From positions 17,361,877 to 17,425,876 of the forward strand of contig OX578282.1 of NCBI GenBank assembly GCA_951217055.1: a stretch of DNA of 64,000 bases, read 5' to 3'. Position numbers and translations under genes: made by a program. Shown in pieces: positions 21,517 through 33,382 of the stretch; within the stretch, counting starts at the first letter, position 1, and each line of letters starts with the position of its first letter. The notes below the pieces were generated by a model. That model was not told the DNA's origin. It made no database searches and saw nothing but the letters and a program-made list of their open reading frames with translations. This DNA comes from Gerris lacustris. Lineage: Eukaryota; Arthropoda; Insecta; Hemiptera; Gerridae.

Positions 21517-21905
21517 GGAGCTAGTTCATACGATGAAATTGTCTAGGAGCTAGTTCATACGATGAAATTGTCTAGGAGCTAGTTCATAAATAAAATTGTT
21601 TAATTCAGCTTAGTTAATACGATCATATTGTCCCGTTCATACGATAAAATTGTCTAGGAGCTAGTTCATACGATGAAATTGTCAAGGAGCTAGTTCATAA
21701 ATGAAATTGTTTAATTCAGCTTAGTTGATACGATCATATTGTCCCGTTAATTCGATGAAATTGTCTAGGAGCTAGTTCGTACGATGCAATTGTCTAGGGG
21801 CTAGTTCATGCGATGAAATTGTTTAGTTCATGCGATCATATTGTCTAGTTCATACGATGAAATTGTTTAGTTCAGTTTAGTTCATAAGATGATAGTTTCT
21901 AGTAA
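21517..21905 (+). repeat. ~30-bp minisatellite, right segment
   Basis: About twelve units of GGAGCTAGTTCATACGATGA plus AATTGTCTA, with higher-order variants (TTAATTCAGCTTAGT, GATCATATTGTCCCGTTC) repeated in register. This is the continuation of 20694-20807, separated by the nested insertions. Confidence 0.88.
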
Positions 21906-22381
21906 TCTTCCAGACACTTCTAGTTCCTAGGTCTAGAAGAATATCAATATAAGCAAGCATTAGGAAAAAATCTTTCTCACTGAAAAATGTAGAAGGTAAA
22001 ATGACCCCATTTCTTTCATAGTCACGCTTACTTCTAACTATTTAGAAAAGAATTTGCTGAATCCAGCAGCAACTTTCCACACTTAACTCTTAACTGGAGG
22101 TAGTTATTCTAGAATCCTTGAATTAGTTTTGAAAACTCGACTGTAATTTTCTGAACTACCACAAATCATTTTAACTTGAGGCAGTAAAAATGAGAGGCAG
22201 CATTATTGTTTGTAAGCATTTAAAATAAAATGAACATAAACTTAAGGGAGAATCGTAAGAAAAAAAAAATACATTACCTAAAATTAAACAATACATTTAA
22301 ATTAAAGATGAAGATGAGAAAGAGGTTCTACTAAATCCAAATTAGGTTGTCCATAGGACTATATATTATTTACTATAGACA
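21906..22381. other. Unassigned AT-rich DNA
   Basis: No feature was recognised. Confidence 0.5.
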
Positions 22382-22472
22382 GTGCTTCTTTAGATTGTTA
22401 CTCCCCTATTTTTTTGGAACGAAGTTCCTTATGGCACGTTCGGGAGTGAATCCGAAAAAAACGACCAAAATC

Positions 22473-22545
22473 ACCGTCACAAAATAACCGTCACAAAATC
22501 ACCGTCACAAAATCACCATCACGCAAAATCCGTCACGAAATCTAC
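22473..22545 (+). repeat. 14-bp tandem repeat
   Basis: About four units of ACCGTCACAAAATC with small changes, just upstream of the GCTTCCG-family fragment. Confidence 0.8.
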
Positions 22546-22549
22546 AGAT

Positions 22550-22730
22550 GACGATAACTTGAGTAAAAGCTCACCGAGTTAGATGAAATTCGGTACACAT
22601 TTTCATTTTACCAATGCCCAGGCTGAGTTCGTCGGAAAACGTTATCCGCCCAAGCGTTCACGCACAGCGCTCGCGTAAACGTAAGCTTTAAAAGACGGGA
22701 AAAAGTGTTATTAAGGAAGCCTGTTACTTC
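22550..22730 (+). repeat. GCTTCCG-family internal fragment
   Basis: It has GATGACGATAACTTGAGTAA, ACCAATGCCCAGG, a CGTTATCCG stretch and GCGCTCGCGTAAACGT in the same order as 8785-8925. The element ends are missing. Confidence 0.75.
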
Positions 22731-22817
22731 ACTTGTTTTGGTTATTTTTGTTATATATGTCAAAAATGTCTATTTTTTTGTAAATAAATAAACTATAATC
22801 ATATAAAAGTTCACACA

Positions 22818-23172
22818 AATTTTTATAAGGGGAGTGACAGTGTAAAGAAGAACATTCCGTACACCTTCTTTAGATTGTTACTCCCCTCTTTTTTTTTATA
22901 AGGGGAGTAATAATCTAAAGAAGAACATTCCGTACACCTTCTTTAGATTGTTACTCCCCTCTGTTTTTTTTAAAAGGGGAGTAATAGTCTAAAGATGAAT
23001 ATTCCGTACATCTTCTTTAGATTGTTACTCCCCTCTGTTTTTTTGTAAGGGGAGTAACAGTCTAAAGAAGAATATTCCGTACATCTTCTATAGATTGTTA
23101 CTCCCCTCTGTTTTTTTATAAGGGGAGTAATAGTCTAAATAAGAATATTCCGTACACCTTCTTTAGATTCAA
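22818..23172. repeat. Tandem array of ~72-bp palindromic MITE units
   Basis: Five successive units each read TATAAGGGGAGTAA, AGTCTAAAGAAGAA, ATTCCGTACA, CTTCTTTAGATTGTTACTCC. Each unit is an imperfect palindrome and also the inner unit of the GGGGAGTAAC MITE. The units differ by scattered substitutions, suggesting recent amplification. Confidence 0.9.
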
Positions 23173-23350
23173 TTTTTAAGTTTTTGTTAGTTTTCATACT
23201 ACGGAAAGTTTAAATTTTAATTTAAATCAAATTATAATTATTATTTAGTACGGGAAACAGACAGTGAAGAATACACTCCCGGCGCTTGAGTGTATTCTTT
23301 AGATAGTTACTCCCCTCTGTTTTTTTATAAGGGAAGTAACAATTTTAAAA

Positions 23351-24289
23351 AGTGCTCTATAAGACAATATACTTTCATGGTAAATTTTTATTGAGTGGCG
23401 ATAGATAATAAAAATGTGATAGTTCAGCACTTCATCTTCACTTAGTGGCCAGTTAAAATATAGTTTTCTTGAAGGTATATAAACTAATTTGCCTCAGGAC
23501 ACATTACATTATGCATCTAAGATTATTTAAATGTGTTTATTAAAGCAGAGTATAGATTATGTAATGTCCTGGATAATCACATACAAGACATATCGCAGCC
23601 TTGTTAGAATTTTAATGTACACATTCTTTAATTTTAATGTCTTCACAAGAAGTTTATTACTGTATTAAACCTTGAAAAATGTACCCGGAATTTTATTTGT
23701 TTTCTTTTTAATAATGCCTGGTCTGGTTTTAACAAGCCTGAGAACAAAATACCAAATAATTATCCGAGATTCCTGTTCAAAATATGAACTAGGGAATTGA
23801 GATTTTAATGCTGAAATTATAATGTACTTACAAAAAAATAAAAAATATTAATTAGCGAGTAGTGAATAAGAGATTGCATTTTATATTTTCAATGTATTCA
23901 TACTGCTTTATATTATAATACAATGGATAAAATAAGAGATAATAGGTAAGGATTACATCACCCAACTAACAAATGTATTTAATTTTAATAAGATAGTTAT
24001 TCGAAAAAAAATAGATTTGTTATTAGTGGCCTCACTACAGTCTTCTTTTTCAGTCTTTCGTAGCCCTACTATAGTATTTTTCTTTTGATTGTTATTTATT
24101 AGTATAACTAATTTTGTCTCTTAGTTTTGTTATAAGTACTACTAACATTAATTTCTTTGAGAATAAAGATAAAGAAGAAGAAGAAAGATTTAAGAATAAA
24201 GATAAATATCACAGAGTAAACATTAATTTCTTTACTAAACCCCGATCAAGAACTGATGACCCTCAGAAAATAGTCTGTGTCACACAGCG
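23351..24289. other. Unassigned AT-rich DNA
   Basis: No gene, repeat copy or RNA was recognised. The frame at 24114-24317 is low-complexity and runs into the next repeat. Confidence 0.5.
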
Positions 24290-24822
24290 TCCTCGCGTCC
24301 TGTTTCGTATACTTTAATGATTTATTTTTTTACAGTCTATTTTTGTCAAACTTATTTAATTTTTCTCACGTTTTTTTAAATCTGTCAAAATGGTTTTAAT
24401 TTTTTACATGAATTAAAGTATCAATTTAATTTATCTGAAGCTATCTGCGGGCAACTGTGAACAAATCTTTCAAATTTCATTACAATCAGATGAGTACTTT
24501 TAAAGATATAGGAGTAAATAAATGAATGTTTGCACGAATGTCGAAGAGAAACAAATGGGCACAGAAGGTTGAAACTTATATGAGACCAACAATGGGCTAA
24601 TTATGGTCTATCATCCGAATTTCATTAATATCGGGCGAATAGTTTTTAAGATATGTTGGTTCGCAAAAATTAAGCGACAGACACGGAACCAAAAATGTTC
24701 CCTAACGTCTCAAACAGATTTCTGTCTTGGCATTTTTAAAAACGGAGATATATATATTTTTTTTATTCTTCAGAGCGCTCGCAAAGCTTCCGTTACCTTC
24801 GGGAAGCTCGAAAGCAAAATTG
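24290..24822 (-). mobile_element. GCTTCCG-family element
   Basis: It carries CAGAAGGTTGAAACTTATAT, ACCAACAATGGGCTAATTATG, ATTTCATTAATATCGGGCGA, GCGACAGACAC and the GCTTCCGTTACCTTCGGGAAG terminus, in family order ending at 24822. Confidence 0.8.
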
Positions 24823-24924
24823 TAATCTTAGCTTCGTTTAAAGTCAATGCTAATATTTTTATTATTTTCGCATGACGATTTTTGCAGGCCAAGGCTATAT
24901 CGATAGATAGATTACTTTTTTTCA

Positions 24925-25205
24925 TAATTTATTTCTGGCGTAAAAATTTACAGGTTTGAACAAAATTTGGCACACAATTGCATCTATTAGTGACAGTTGT
25001 AGTGTTTTTGGAAATCCCACATTTATTTATATTTTCAAAATGGCGGCCAATGAGCGGACGATTAAAAAAAGTTTTCTTTTTTGTCTGTTTTATTTGTTTT
25101 AAAGGCCTAGAAGAGTAGGAAAAGAATATGTAACGTTTAACTGCATTTTGAAAAAAATATGGCCGACATGAGGGTGATAAAAGTTGTTGCATATTATATG
25201 ACATT
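24925..25205 (+). repeat. Repeat fragment with AAAATGGCGGCC blocks
   Basis: AAATTTGGCACACAATTG is followed by ATTTTCAAAATGGCGGCCAA and later ATATGGCCGACATGA. Similar TTTCAAAATGG(C/T)GGC blocks occur at 39690, 46530, 51580 and 53882, so this is a member of a loose repeat superfamily with unclear ends. Confidence 0.4.
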
Positions 25206-26157
25206 TTTAAGTTCTTTCCATGTAGTTTAATAATATATATGTAAGCTTTGCTACGAAAAATGTTTCAAAGAAATCATTTTGAAAACAAATATAACATATT
25301 ATATAAAAGCAAATTTGCAAATTATTCGACGCGAGTTCTTTGTACGCCGCATCTCTACTATATGTTACAAGTTAATAATAGTTTAGTAGGGTAGTTTACC
25401 AAGAATCGGAATTAGAAATGTTAGGTTGAAGAAGTAAAGAACGTAGAAAAAACTAGAGAGGTTCCCATGAAGGTTCTTTTTCACTGAATAATTGCCCGCA
25501 TTCATACACTCACTCAGTTTAAATGGAAAATCTCTTTACCAATACCACCACTCAACAACAGATGAAAACCAACACGACAATAGTATATTACAGACATAAT
25601 TATAAAAACGCTACAATTAAAAGTAATTAACATTGAAATTGCAGCAAAAAATAGGGAGTTTTTGAAGGAACAAAATGAGGGAATAATTCCCGTATATGAA
25701 TCAGTTCAGACTCTGAAAACGATTAGGGTTGAAAAAGAAAGATCGGTTAAAGTGGGCGGAAGGAAGCGTATCGAATTTTTAAATGGACAACATGAGGGAA
25801 GGTTTTTGACTGAACCGATATTATAATTCAGGATGAAAGCCACCTCTCTCTCAGATTTAATAGCAGGCTAAAGATGGACCCCACACATTTCCTGCTCCGG
25901 TAGAAATTAGAAAACACCCAACTCAATCTTTCTTGAACACTATTTGTCAAAATAAATAACTTCTCAAACACCCTAAGCGTAACTAACTTAAAGATTAGAA
26001 ACCAGCTACTGCATAATAATACGAATTAGCAACGAAACTTCAGGATTCTAAAACACCTTGTTACTCATTTTAATGGCTTTAACCATTATTCTTAAGTACA
26101 TCAATCTATGTAAAAAGATTAACAACTTCAAAATTCAATCCATTTAAAGACGTAATA
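25206..26157. other. Unassigned DNA
   Basis: No feature was recognised; composition is AT-rich with no long frame. Confidence 0.5.
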
Positions 26158-26723
26158 GTACATTACGCGTCGAGTGCGGAAAGTAGCATTTTGCATGCGA
26201 GTGTGGAGTTTGCACCCGGGTGACAGCGAGGGTTGTAAAACCACATACGAGCAAAGCAAAATGCAGTTTTCGCACGAGTTGCGTAGGTACCGTAATTTAT
26301 CTAAGATTGTGGATTTTACTAATAAATACAGAAAAAAAACAAAAAAAACTTCCTGCTTGTAAGTTCGTATTTCTCTTTTGATTAAGATGGCATTAATTCA
26401 TTAGTTGTATTTTGTGCCAAATTAATTATTTCGGGAGATGTATTATTCTCCTCATTTTCGTCACAATCACTTAAATCACTCATTGTTTTTCACTAAAAAC
26501 TCGATATAAACAGTTACTTTAATTAAACAAACAGTAAATTAGTTTTGTTAAATGTAAACAAACTCGCTAATCGTGCGTTAAGGTGAAGAATTCCTCTTTT
26601 TTACGCACCAGGGCGGAAGAATTATGAATGCGCATGCGCAATGAATACAGCTACGAAAAGAATCACTTTCTACGCATCTAAACAGAGATATAATGTTTAT
26701 ATTTCGTACCAATCGTAGATAAA
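26158..26723 (+). mobile_element. Hairpin-plus-TIR element, family 1, copy 2
   Basis: The hairpin occupies 26158-26295, followed by the body at 26296-26723 with ends TTTATCTAAGATTG and CAATCGTAGATAAA. It aligns with 1470-2044 over its whole length. It carries the palindrome TGCGCATGCGCA at 26629-26640. Both flanks differ from those of copy 1, so hairpin and body move or are copied as one unit. Confidence 0.8.
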
Positions 26724-27624
26724 GAATATTTAGGTCATTATAAAAAGCAGTGTTTTAAATCCTTACCTATAAATAATCATACGCTATATACTTAATATTA
26801 AGTGTTCACAGTGAAATATCTGTAACATTGAAATTCAAAAAGAAAGAATTTTATTGCAAACCTTTAAATCGTTAGATAAAAATCAAAAGGTTTAAATTTA
26901 ATCAATTTTCTTTTAAATCTAATTCTTAACATACTTGATTCAAGAGTCCTTTCTTCCACAAATAAAATTCCTTGTACATTCTTAAGTCAAATTTAAAAAC
27001 AATTGCGACAATATTAATTAATAGAAAAGAGCAGTGAAGCAGTGTCTTGAACACAAAAAAAATCACATCTTGGCGATAGAGGGTGATTTACGCGGTATAT
27101 TTGATTGGTTTGAATCTTTAATAGAACTATGAAATGCTTCCATCAACTCAACACTATCTGAAGGGTTAGAGAGTCTGACCACTGTGATAAAAATTATGAT
27201 AAGAATTTGTATATAAAACCAATAAGTGGAAAAGAAAATTGAGATAGTCCAAAGTAGATTGTTTATCCAAATTGGGTTCTTTCAAATGTCAAAATAAGCA
27301 ACAGAAGTAAATAAAAACTTACTTGGTTAGTAACCATTAAGTTATTAATAATAACTCACTTAAGTGGTTGAAAAAGTTCCACAAATTCTTAGCTTTTTTC
27401 CACAAAAACTTTGCTATAAAATGTTAAGAAGATAAGTAAAATACATCGTTACTTCGTGCTGTCTAAACATAATTTCCTTCTCTTCCTCTAATGAGAATAG
27501 TATTAACAATTTAGCCAACGCAAAAATGACGCTAGAAATAAAACAGGCTTAATGGAACATGATGGAAGGATTATAAATAAATAAGTTTTTTTTTAGATAC
27601 TTTTTGTAGAAGTTGAGTAAAATT
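26724..27624. other. Unassigned AT-rich DNA
   Basis: No feature was recognised. Confidence 0.5.
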
Positions 27625-27838
27625 TTCGGCTAAACTCGGCAATAGTGTACCTCTTCCGTGTAATCGATGTCTTTCGAAGTCGTACAGTTGACTTCGATAC
27701 ATCAATTCATCCCTTCCATTAATATATGTATATAATAATTATATATGTATGGTTTGTTCATAGGAGAGTTGATATATCCCTTTGTCAAAAAATACGTTGG
27801 AGTGAGAAGGGGTGCGCTATTGCCGATATTTACCACCT
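27625..27838. mobile_element. MITE with CGGCAATAG subterminal inverted repeat
   Basis: CGGCAATAGTGTACCTCTTC (27637-27656) faces its inverse with three changes, ending CTATTGCCG at 27825. Weaker pairing (GG.TAAA..T) continues outward a further ten bases. The centre contains GAAGTCGTACAGTTGACTTC, a short hairpin. Non-coding, about 214 bp. Confidence 0.7.
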
Positions 27839-28077
27839 AAAGGTTGACTCATAGAATGCATCAATATCAATCGTCCAATCGTCAAATATTCGACAACTAT
27901 TTGATAAGTTAATTGATATAACCTGATTTCTCAAATTTAATGATGCGTTTTAATAACAATCTAAAGTAGTACCGACAGTTCTTACCAATAAATAAAACAC
28001 TAAAGTTTTAATTCAACGTGTGACTTCAGCTGAAAGTTTTTAACTCTTTCCCTCCTTTAAAAATAAAACACAATTCT

Positions 28078-28110
<33 letters not shown>

Positions 28111-29370
28111 ATACACCTGCCTCACAAACTTTTCAATGAAATCTTTTAAAAAATAATCACTAACCAAAACGTATAACAAGAATCCACAAATCACGTGAAA
28201 ATTCAGTCGATTAACTCTAACAAGGATCGACATTTTAAAAGCCAATAATACCTTTTATGTATTTAAAAACTACTATTCATATCACGTTTACAGTGTTAAG
28301 ATTAATTTAAAACTCATCACGTTGAACTTATTTAATAACAAGAATTTCAAATCAACAAAATAATAAGTAAACACTAAATATGATGAAATAAACTAAATAT
28401 GAAAGTATTCTTTTTAAAAAATAATCAAAGAAAAACTATTAAAAAAACAAACGATATTTCCTGATAAATCAATAAACAAAAGCAGCTGATTTATTCACTT
28501 TCAGTACTGCCACTTAAAAACAACAAATAATTCAATAAACATAGATATTATTCTTCATATTTTTATATAGCACAAACTAAATTCTGAAGGTAAAATTAAT
28601 AATAAATATTTGATTCTTTAAAATTATTTATTTTATCTTATTTAAAGTATATATAAATATATATACCCATAATATTTTTTAATTAAAAAGTATGTAATAT
28701 ATATACATCATATATATATACTCGTATATGACGTTTTCTTCAGCGTTGTTAGATCGCGTTTATGTAGATATTATAATTAAAATTTTATAGAACCAACTTT
28801 TTTTAATTTTCTTTTTATTAGCTTGAACCCTTTTATATAAAAAAAACATTCAATTAATTTTGTATAATATATAAAATTAAAACTTTATTCAATTTCTTTT
28901 ATAAGGTTTTTTTTTTTAAATAAAATGAAAGGTGTGTTCCTTCTAAATCTCTATATTTCGCCTGGGCCTTGGGCATTTTTATAGCAACAACATCAATATA
29001 TAATATATATTTATAAATATTTAATATAGTTTTAATTTTATATACTCGAATAAAAAGAAAAAAAAAAAAAAAAAAAAAGCTACTTTTTATAAGTGCCGAG
29101 GGCACATTCGCTCTATAGCATTTTGATAAGTACCTATTTAAGATATCAAGCTTACAACAATAACCATTTCATAACTTTGTGGTTATCGACAGGGAATTAA
29201 ATAAATTTTAGAAATGCCAGAACGTGCTAATCTTATTTACAATGTTAACTGTCTGCCATTATTAGATGAAATTGTCAACCCTTGTCAAAGATGAAAAAAA
29301 AAAAAAACACGGGAAAACCCTTAAATGTATTTTTAGATTTGGGAGCGTGAATGGAGGCCATCTTAATGAC
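27839..29370. other. Unassigned, very AT-rich DNA
   Basis: It holds poly-A tracts at 28082-28109 and 29057-29078 and a TATATA-rich block around 28640-28740. The frames at 28057-28245 and 28899-29105 run through these homopolymers and are not genes. Confidence 0.5.
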
Positions 29371-29375
29371 TAATA

Positions 29376-30551
29376 GGTTTGTTCCAACCACCAGTTCTGA
29401 ATCAGTTTCGGATTAGTCCGTGATTGACGTAATGCGCATGCGCGATCACTGACCGTTGGGAATTGATTTGTGATTTCGTTTTTGTTGGAACGCTCCTTTC
29501 TCGGACCAAACTGTTTGCCGTGGTAGGTTTTAACACTGTTATCAGAACAACTTTTTGAGTTGATCGTTTATGTGATTTTGCGTTCCTGTGCTATCGAAAA
29601 TACCTGAACTTATTAATATTAAAGATATGGATGATGGATAAGTCAATAGTTGATGAAGATAAGTGCCAGTCGCTTAAATCAGGGCCTGATTTAGGCCGCC
29701 TAGGGGCTCGCACAACAAGGGGGCGCCACACCACAAAAGTTTCATTTTCTAATGCTAATTAAGCTCGAAAGTTGGAAGTAAAACCTATATACTCATAGAG
29801 GATATGACGAAAATACATGCACACATTTTAGAAATGTTTATTTAATACATAAATTCACGATTTCATTTCGATTTACGCAATTCACAATTTTCGGGCTTAC
29901 TGAGGTGAGCCAGTTTTAGTAGACTCACGGCACACTCGTATTCGTATTTTTATTGATATAATCCTAAATGCTCTTTTGTTTTTTTAAAAAAACAACTATT
30001 AATCTTAGTCCAGTTAACGAAAGAAATATTGCGGAAATAAATCGGATTCTTTCGATATTTGTTTGAAAATGGAATTTCATAAGAAAGATTCATAAGGAAG
30101 ATTCATAAGAAAGATGGAAGTATCATAAGTCCATCTTGGAAAATAGGTCCAATTTTTATTTTTTTCAGAAATATCTAGAAAATGCCAATTATATGCACAA
30201 AAATTCATCGTCGCATTCGTACAAAAACATTTTAAAAAGAACAGTTGATTCGCAAGAAAGGAGAATAATTATAATAGGCGAGCGAAATCAAAACAAATAC
30301 AATGAAGCGGAGCGGAAGGTTACGTTTCTGTTCACCCAAACTCAATCCCAAACTACTAGTCCCTGCCGCCGATCGCTGACTGCTCTGACTGGTTCCAAAC
30401 TAATCCGTGATTCAATCAGAGCGTGGTTGGAACAGCCGATTAACAGTCGGAGTCAGTAAGAGTTTGAGTTTGGGCTCGTTGGAACTCTTTTTTCCAAATG
30501 CGCATGCGTCGTACAGTTCCAAACCAGTTTGAAGAGTGGTTGGAACAAACC
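29376..30551. mobile_element. GTTCCAACC-family TIR element, long form
   Basis: The ends are GGTTTGTTCCAACCAC and, inverted, ..GTGGTTGGAACAAACC, each flanked by TA. At 1,176 bp it is far longer than its 135-bp relative at 53970-54104. The inside contains two TGCGCATGCG palindromes (29433, 30499) and a CAGGGCCTGATTTAGGCC stretch near 29680 followed by GGGGGCGCCACACC, which may be an old hAT-like insertion. The frame at 30136-30459 has no transposase motif. Confidence 0.7.
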
Positions 30552-30554
30552 TAT

Positions 30555-30808
30555 TATAAATTTTATCTCCACGTAAACTGACAAATTTGTATATTTTTAT
30601 CTAGCAAAGCACCTTTCAGCCTTCATAAGGCATCATCAATGCTGGAATGTGGAAGAAGAAGAGTTACATTATATAAATGAAAAGTTAATGATTGAGTCCA
30701 GTCTACTTCATGTTGGACATCAAGGTAAGACTACCTGAGCCTTATGAAGACTGAAAGCTGCTTGTAAGATAAAATAACAAGTCAGTTTACGTGGAGGGAC
30801 AATTTATA
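30555..30808. mobile_element. Palindromic element with hammerhead-core-like arms
   Basis: Ends start TATAAATT and share CTCCACGTAAACTGAC, a 28-bp terminal inverted repeat with four mismatches. Each arm holds a CCTTATGAAG-(G/A)CTGAAAG block with the adjacent GCTGCTT or GGTGCTT. It abuts the right end of the GTTCCAACC element, sharing the TA-rich junction. The fold-back layout with these motifs could derive from inverted terminal repeats of a Penelope-like element, but no coding part is present. Confidence 0.65.
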
Positions 30809-30939
30809 ATATTATTACCTAGAAGAAGTTAAATAAACTTTTCTGAAACTTCAGTAAATCCACAATTTTATACTTATACTTTTGATTGGTCCTAGGTATT
30901 TATCAATTTTTTATTCACCACAGGTACTTTCATATGCCG

Positions 30940-31087
30940 ACTGGTTTTTACTTTCTCATAAAAAGAGAAACTATTGTGATAGCACGAAAATTCGATTTTG
31001 AGATCTTGATGGATTTACACGTTTTGAGGTCCGCTGAGTCCAAAAAAATGTTTTTAAAAAATGTCTGTCTGTCGTCTCGAGAGAGAA
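30940..31087 (-). repeat. GAGAAAG-family fragment
   Basis: The minus strand has the GTCTGTCTG complement, a TTTTTGGACTC block, CACGTTTTG, ATCGAATTTTCG and ends TATGAGAAAGTA. It matches the 3' third of the copies at 49868-50306 and 57281-57880. It sits exactly at the left boundary of the following family 3 body copy. Confidence 0.75.
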
Positions 31088-31421
31088 GCACTTTTAATAG
31101 CAGATATAAGAGATTCAATTTTAAAAATAAATAAGAATTGGAATTAAACTCAAACAGAAGGTTATTTAGATGCAGGTTATAAATAAAGATAAACAAGGTC
31201 GATAAAGCAGTGTGGCCAACCTGATTTCAACTACTTCATTACATTAGCCATTCATTTTCTACTATTTATTAAATAATTAAGTTAGCAAACCTTTTTTGCC
31301 CTATATTTACTTTTTCGCCCTACTTTTACTTTTTCTCCCAACTTTTGAGTTCAGGGAAGAAAAGACTTACTTTAGTCCCTCTAAACAAATCCAAACTTCT
31401 TCTCCCGACTGGAGATAAAAT
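31088..31421 (+). mobile_element. Hairpin-plus-TIR family 3, body-only copy
   Basis: It aligns with 6588-6892 from AGATATAAGAGATTCAAT to TCTCCCGACTGGAGATAAAA. The left TIR and the hairpin are missing, replaced by the GAGAAAG-family fragment. The internal TTTTTCGCCCTACTTTTAC motif is repeated here. Confidence 0.75.
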
Positions 31422-33382
31422 TGTTTTATCATACTCAGTGATAGATAAACGGAAGGTTAAAGAGCTTAAGAATAGTTTGTTATGGACAAAAATGTAATAA
31501 ATATAGATTAAACAAAATTTATTATGTATTAACAATGTTTATTGTTTATTCACTAACAAAAAAAAACCAAAGAAGATATCTTCCAAATTCTACTCTTTAA
31601 TCCCTTATTAATATACATAGATACATTATAAGGTGGAAGTGAACGTTTTTTAACTACTCTAAATTTTAGATAATACTGATAAGAACCTACATGAAATAGA
31701 TAAAAAGTTAAACTAAATGGGATATTGAAGGCTTGAACGTATTAGAGTGCACCGGAGCTCAAAGAAATCAAAGCTCGCTAGAAAAGCTTTTAAAGGCAAT
31801 TAAAGCCCCCCTTTGACTATATCTCTCCATCAGAAACCCGCCTCTCCGCCAGTGTCATTTATGTCAATAAACCCTAAATAAAAAAAAATAAAAAATTAAA
31901 TAAATAAAGTATCAGCTTCACTGAACTTTAAAAGCAACTATAGTCTACTATAATTACCTATTCCTCAACTAAACCCATTTATTAGTTTGAATTATCGCTT
32001 CTGGATATTTTAGCAAGTTGGATGATTCGAATTAAAATGACACACCTATAAATCAGCTTCCTCATTTTGATCAAGATAAAGTCATTTAAAAGGTAATAAA
32101 TATTAAAAAATAAATAAATAATGCTTGAGGTTATAATTTAAAGTGAGTTTATAATATAATGTATGATGAAATTTATTCGTTAATAAATAAAAATATATGA
32201 AGATTTAACTAATAAATAATAATTAGAGAAAACATACCTTCTGTAATCATAAAAGACTAGCGTTTGTTACGTCCCGCGTTTGCGGGTTTATGCTAGGAAT
32301 CAGTGGCTAATATATTTGATTAAATGTAGACCACGTAATGAAACTATAAAATATTTTATTAGATTTATAAAAGAAAATGGCACTGTTGGGCTTTATAAAG
32401 GAAATAATAATAACAAAAATAGAACACAAATCAATGCATTTGATTATTTATTGGTACTCTAAATTATTTGAAACATTAGTTAAGATAGAGGTGAAATAAT
32501 TGTATATATAAATTAAACTACATGACATAAAAAAAGAAAACTATATTGTTGAAATAATTTGTCACATTAAAAGACTTCATTATAACATCTATAACTCACA
32601 ACTTAACTATTACAGTATCTTAAATAAACTAAAACATTAATTTAAATAAAGTAAACCATTAATTTAAATAAAGTAAAACATATTCTAAAATAAACTAAAA
32701 GATTAATTTAAATAAACTAAAAGATTAATTTAAATAAACTAAAAGATTAATTTAAATAAACTAAAACATTAATTTAAATAAACTAAAACATAATCTTAAA
32801 TAAGCTAACTTATTAACCTAAATAGACTAAAACATTCACTAAATATTGCTTTTGAAAACGTATTAAAAATAAATCATTATAATAATGACAATATACACAA
32901 TTAAATAAATAGTTAACATAAAAAAACTTTACCTTATTAAATGTCGGTAGTTTAGGAAAAGATTATGGGATAATGTGCACAATTCGATGTTCGATATTCC
33001 AATGTAGACGCAATACTAAAGTGAAAAAAAGTCGAAGAAGGAGTAGGAGAGAGTATTGTTTACATCAATGTTCTAAGGTGTGTTTATGCGTAAACAAACA
33101 TATTTATTTATCATTAACCCTTCGAATTAATGTAAATAAAACAAACTTGATTATTTAATATATGTTTATCTTTTCTTTATACTTATTTTGAACAACATAA
33201 GTATAAAATAAATATATATTTAAAATAAGCTAATAAAAATCATTATTTGTCATAAAATAAATATGAAGATATTTATTTACTTTTAACTTGGCTTTTTCTT
33301 TATGAACACTACTTTTTCTAAGCAATAAATAAATAAATTGATAGAATAATATAAATACTCGATTTAAAGAGCATTAGTGTAA
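31422..33382. other. Mostly unassigned AT-rich DNA
   Basis: It contains the minisatellite at 32619-32840 and a small CCCGC-GTTT-GCGGG hairpin at 32273-32286. No gene was recognised; frames at 32280-32462 and 32973-33158 have no domain. Confidence 0.5.
32619..32840. repeat. 22-bp minisatellite, about ten units
   Basis: Units of AAATAAACTAAAAGATTAAT plus TT, with AC or GT replacing AG in outer units. Central units are nearly identical, edge units are diverged, as expected for unequal exchange. Confidence 0.9.

Larger units (their letters stand above)
22382..23350 (+). mobile_element. GGGGAGTAAC-family MITE, expanded and interrupted copy
   Basis: The left terminus is at 22382-22410 (CTTCTTTAGATTGTTACTCC) and the right terminus near 23286-23350 ends in a degenerate AAAAAGTGCTC. 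Between them lie an insertion with GCTTCCG-family sequence (to about 22730), the tandem array (22818-23172) and a second unrelated stretch (23173-23285) that breaks the last unit. Compared with the 228-241 bp full copies this is a heavily enlarged derivative. Confidence 0.7.

Noticed and set aside
22818..23172. Regularly spaced repeats resembling a CRISPR array
   Set aside because: Spacers are not unique: the whole 72-bp unit is repeated, it belongs to a MITE, and the DNA is eukaryotic in character.
32273..32286. CCCGC-GTTT-GCGGG hairpin as a terminator or element end
   Set aside because: Only five base pairs and no associated feature or second copy.
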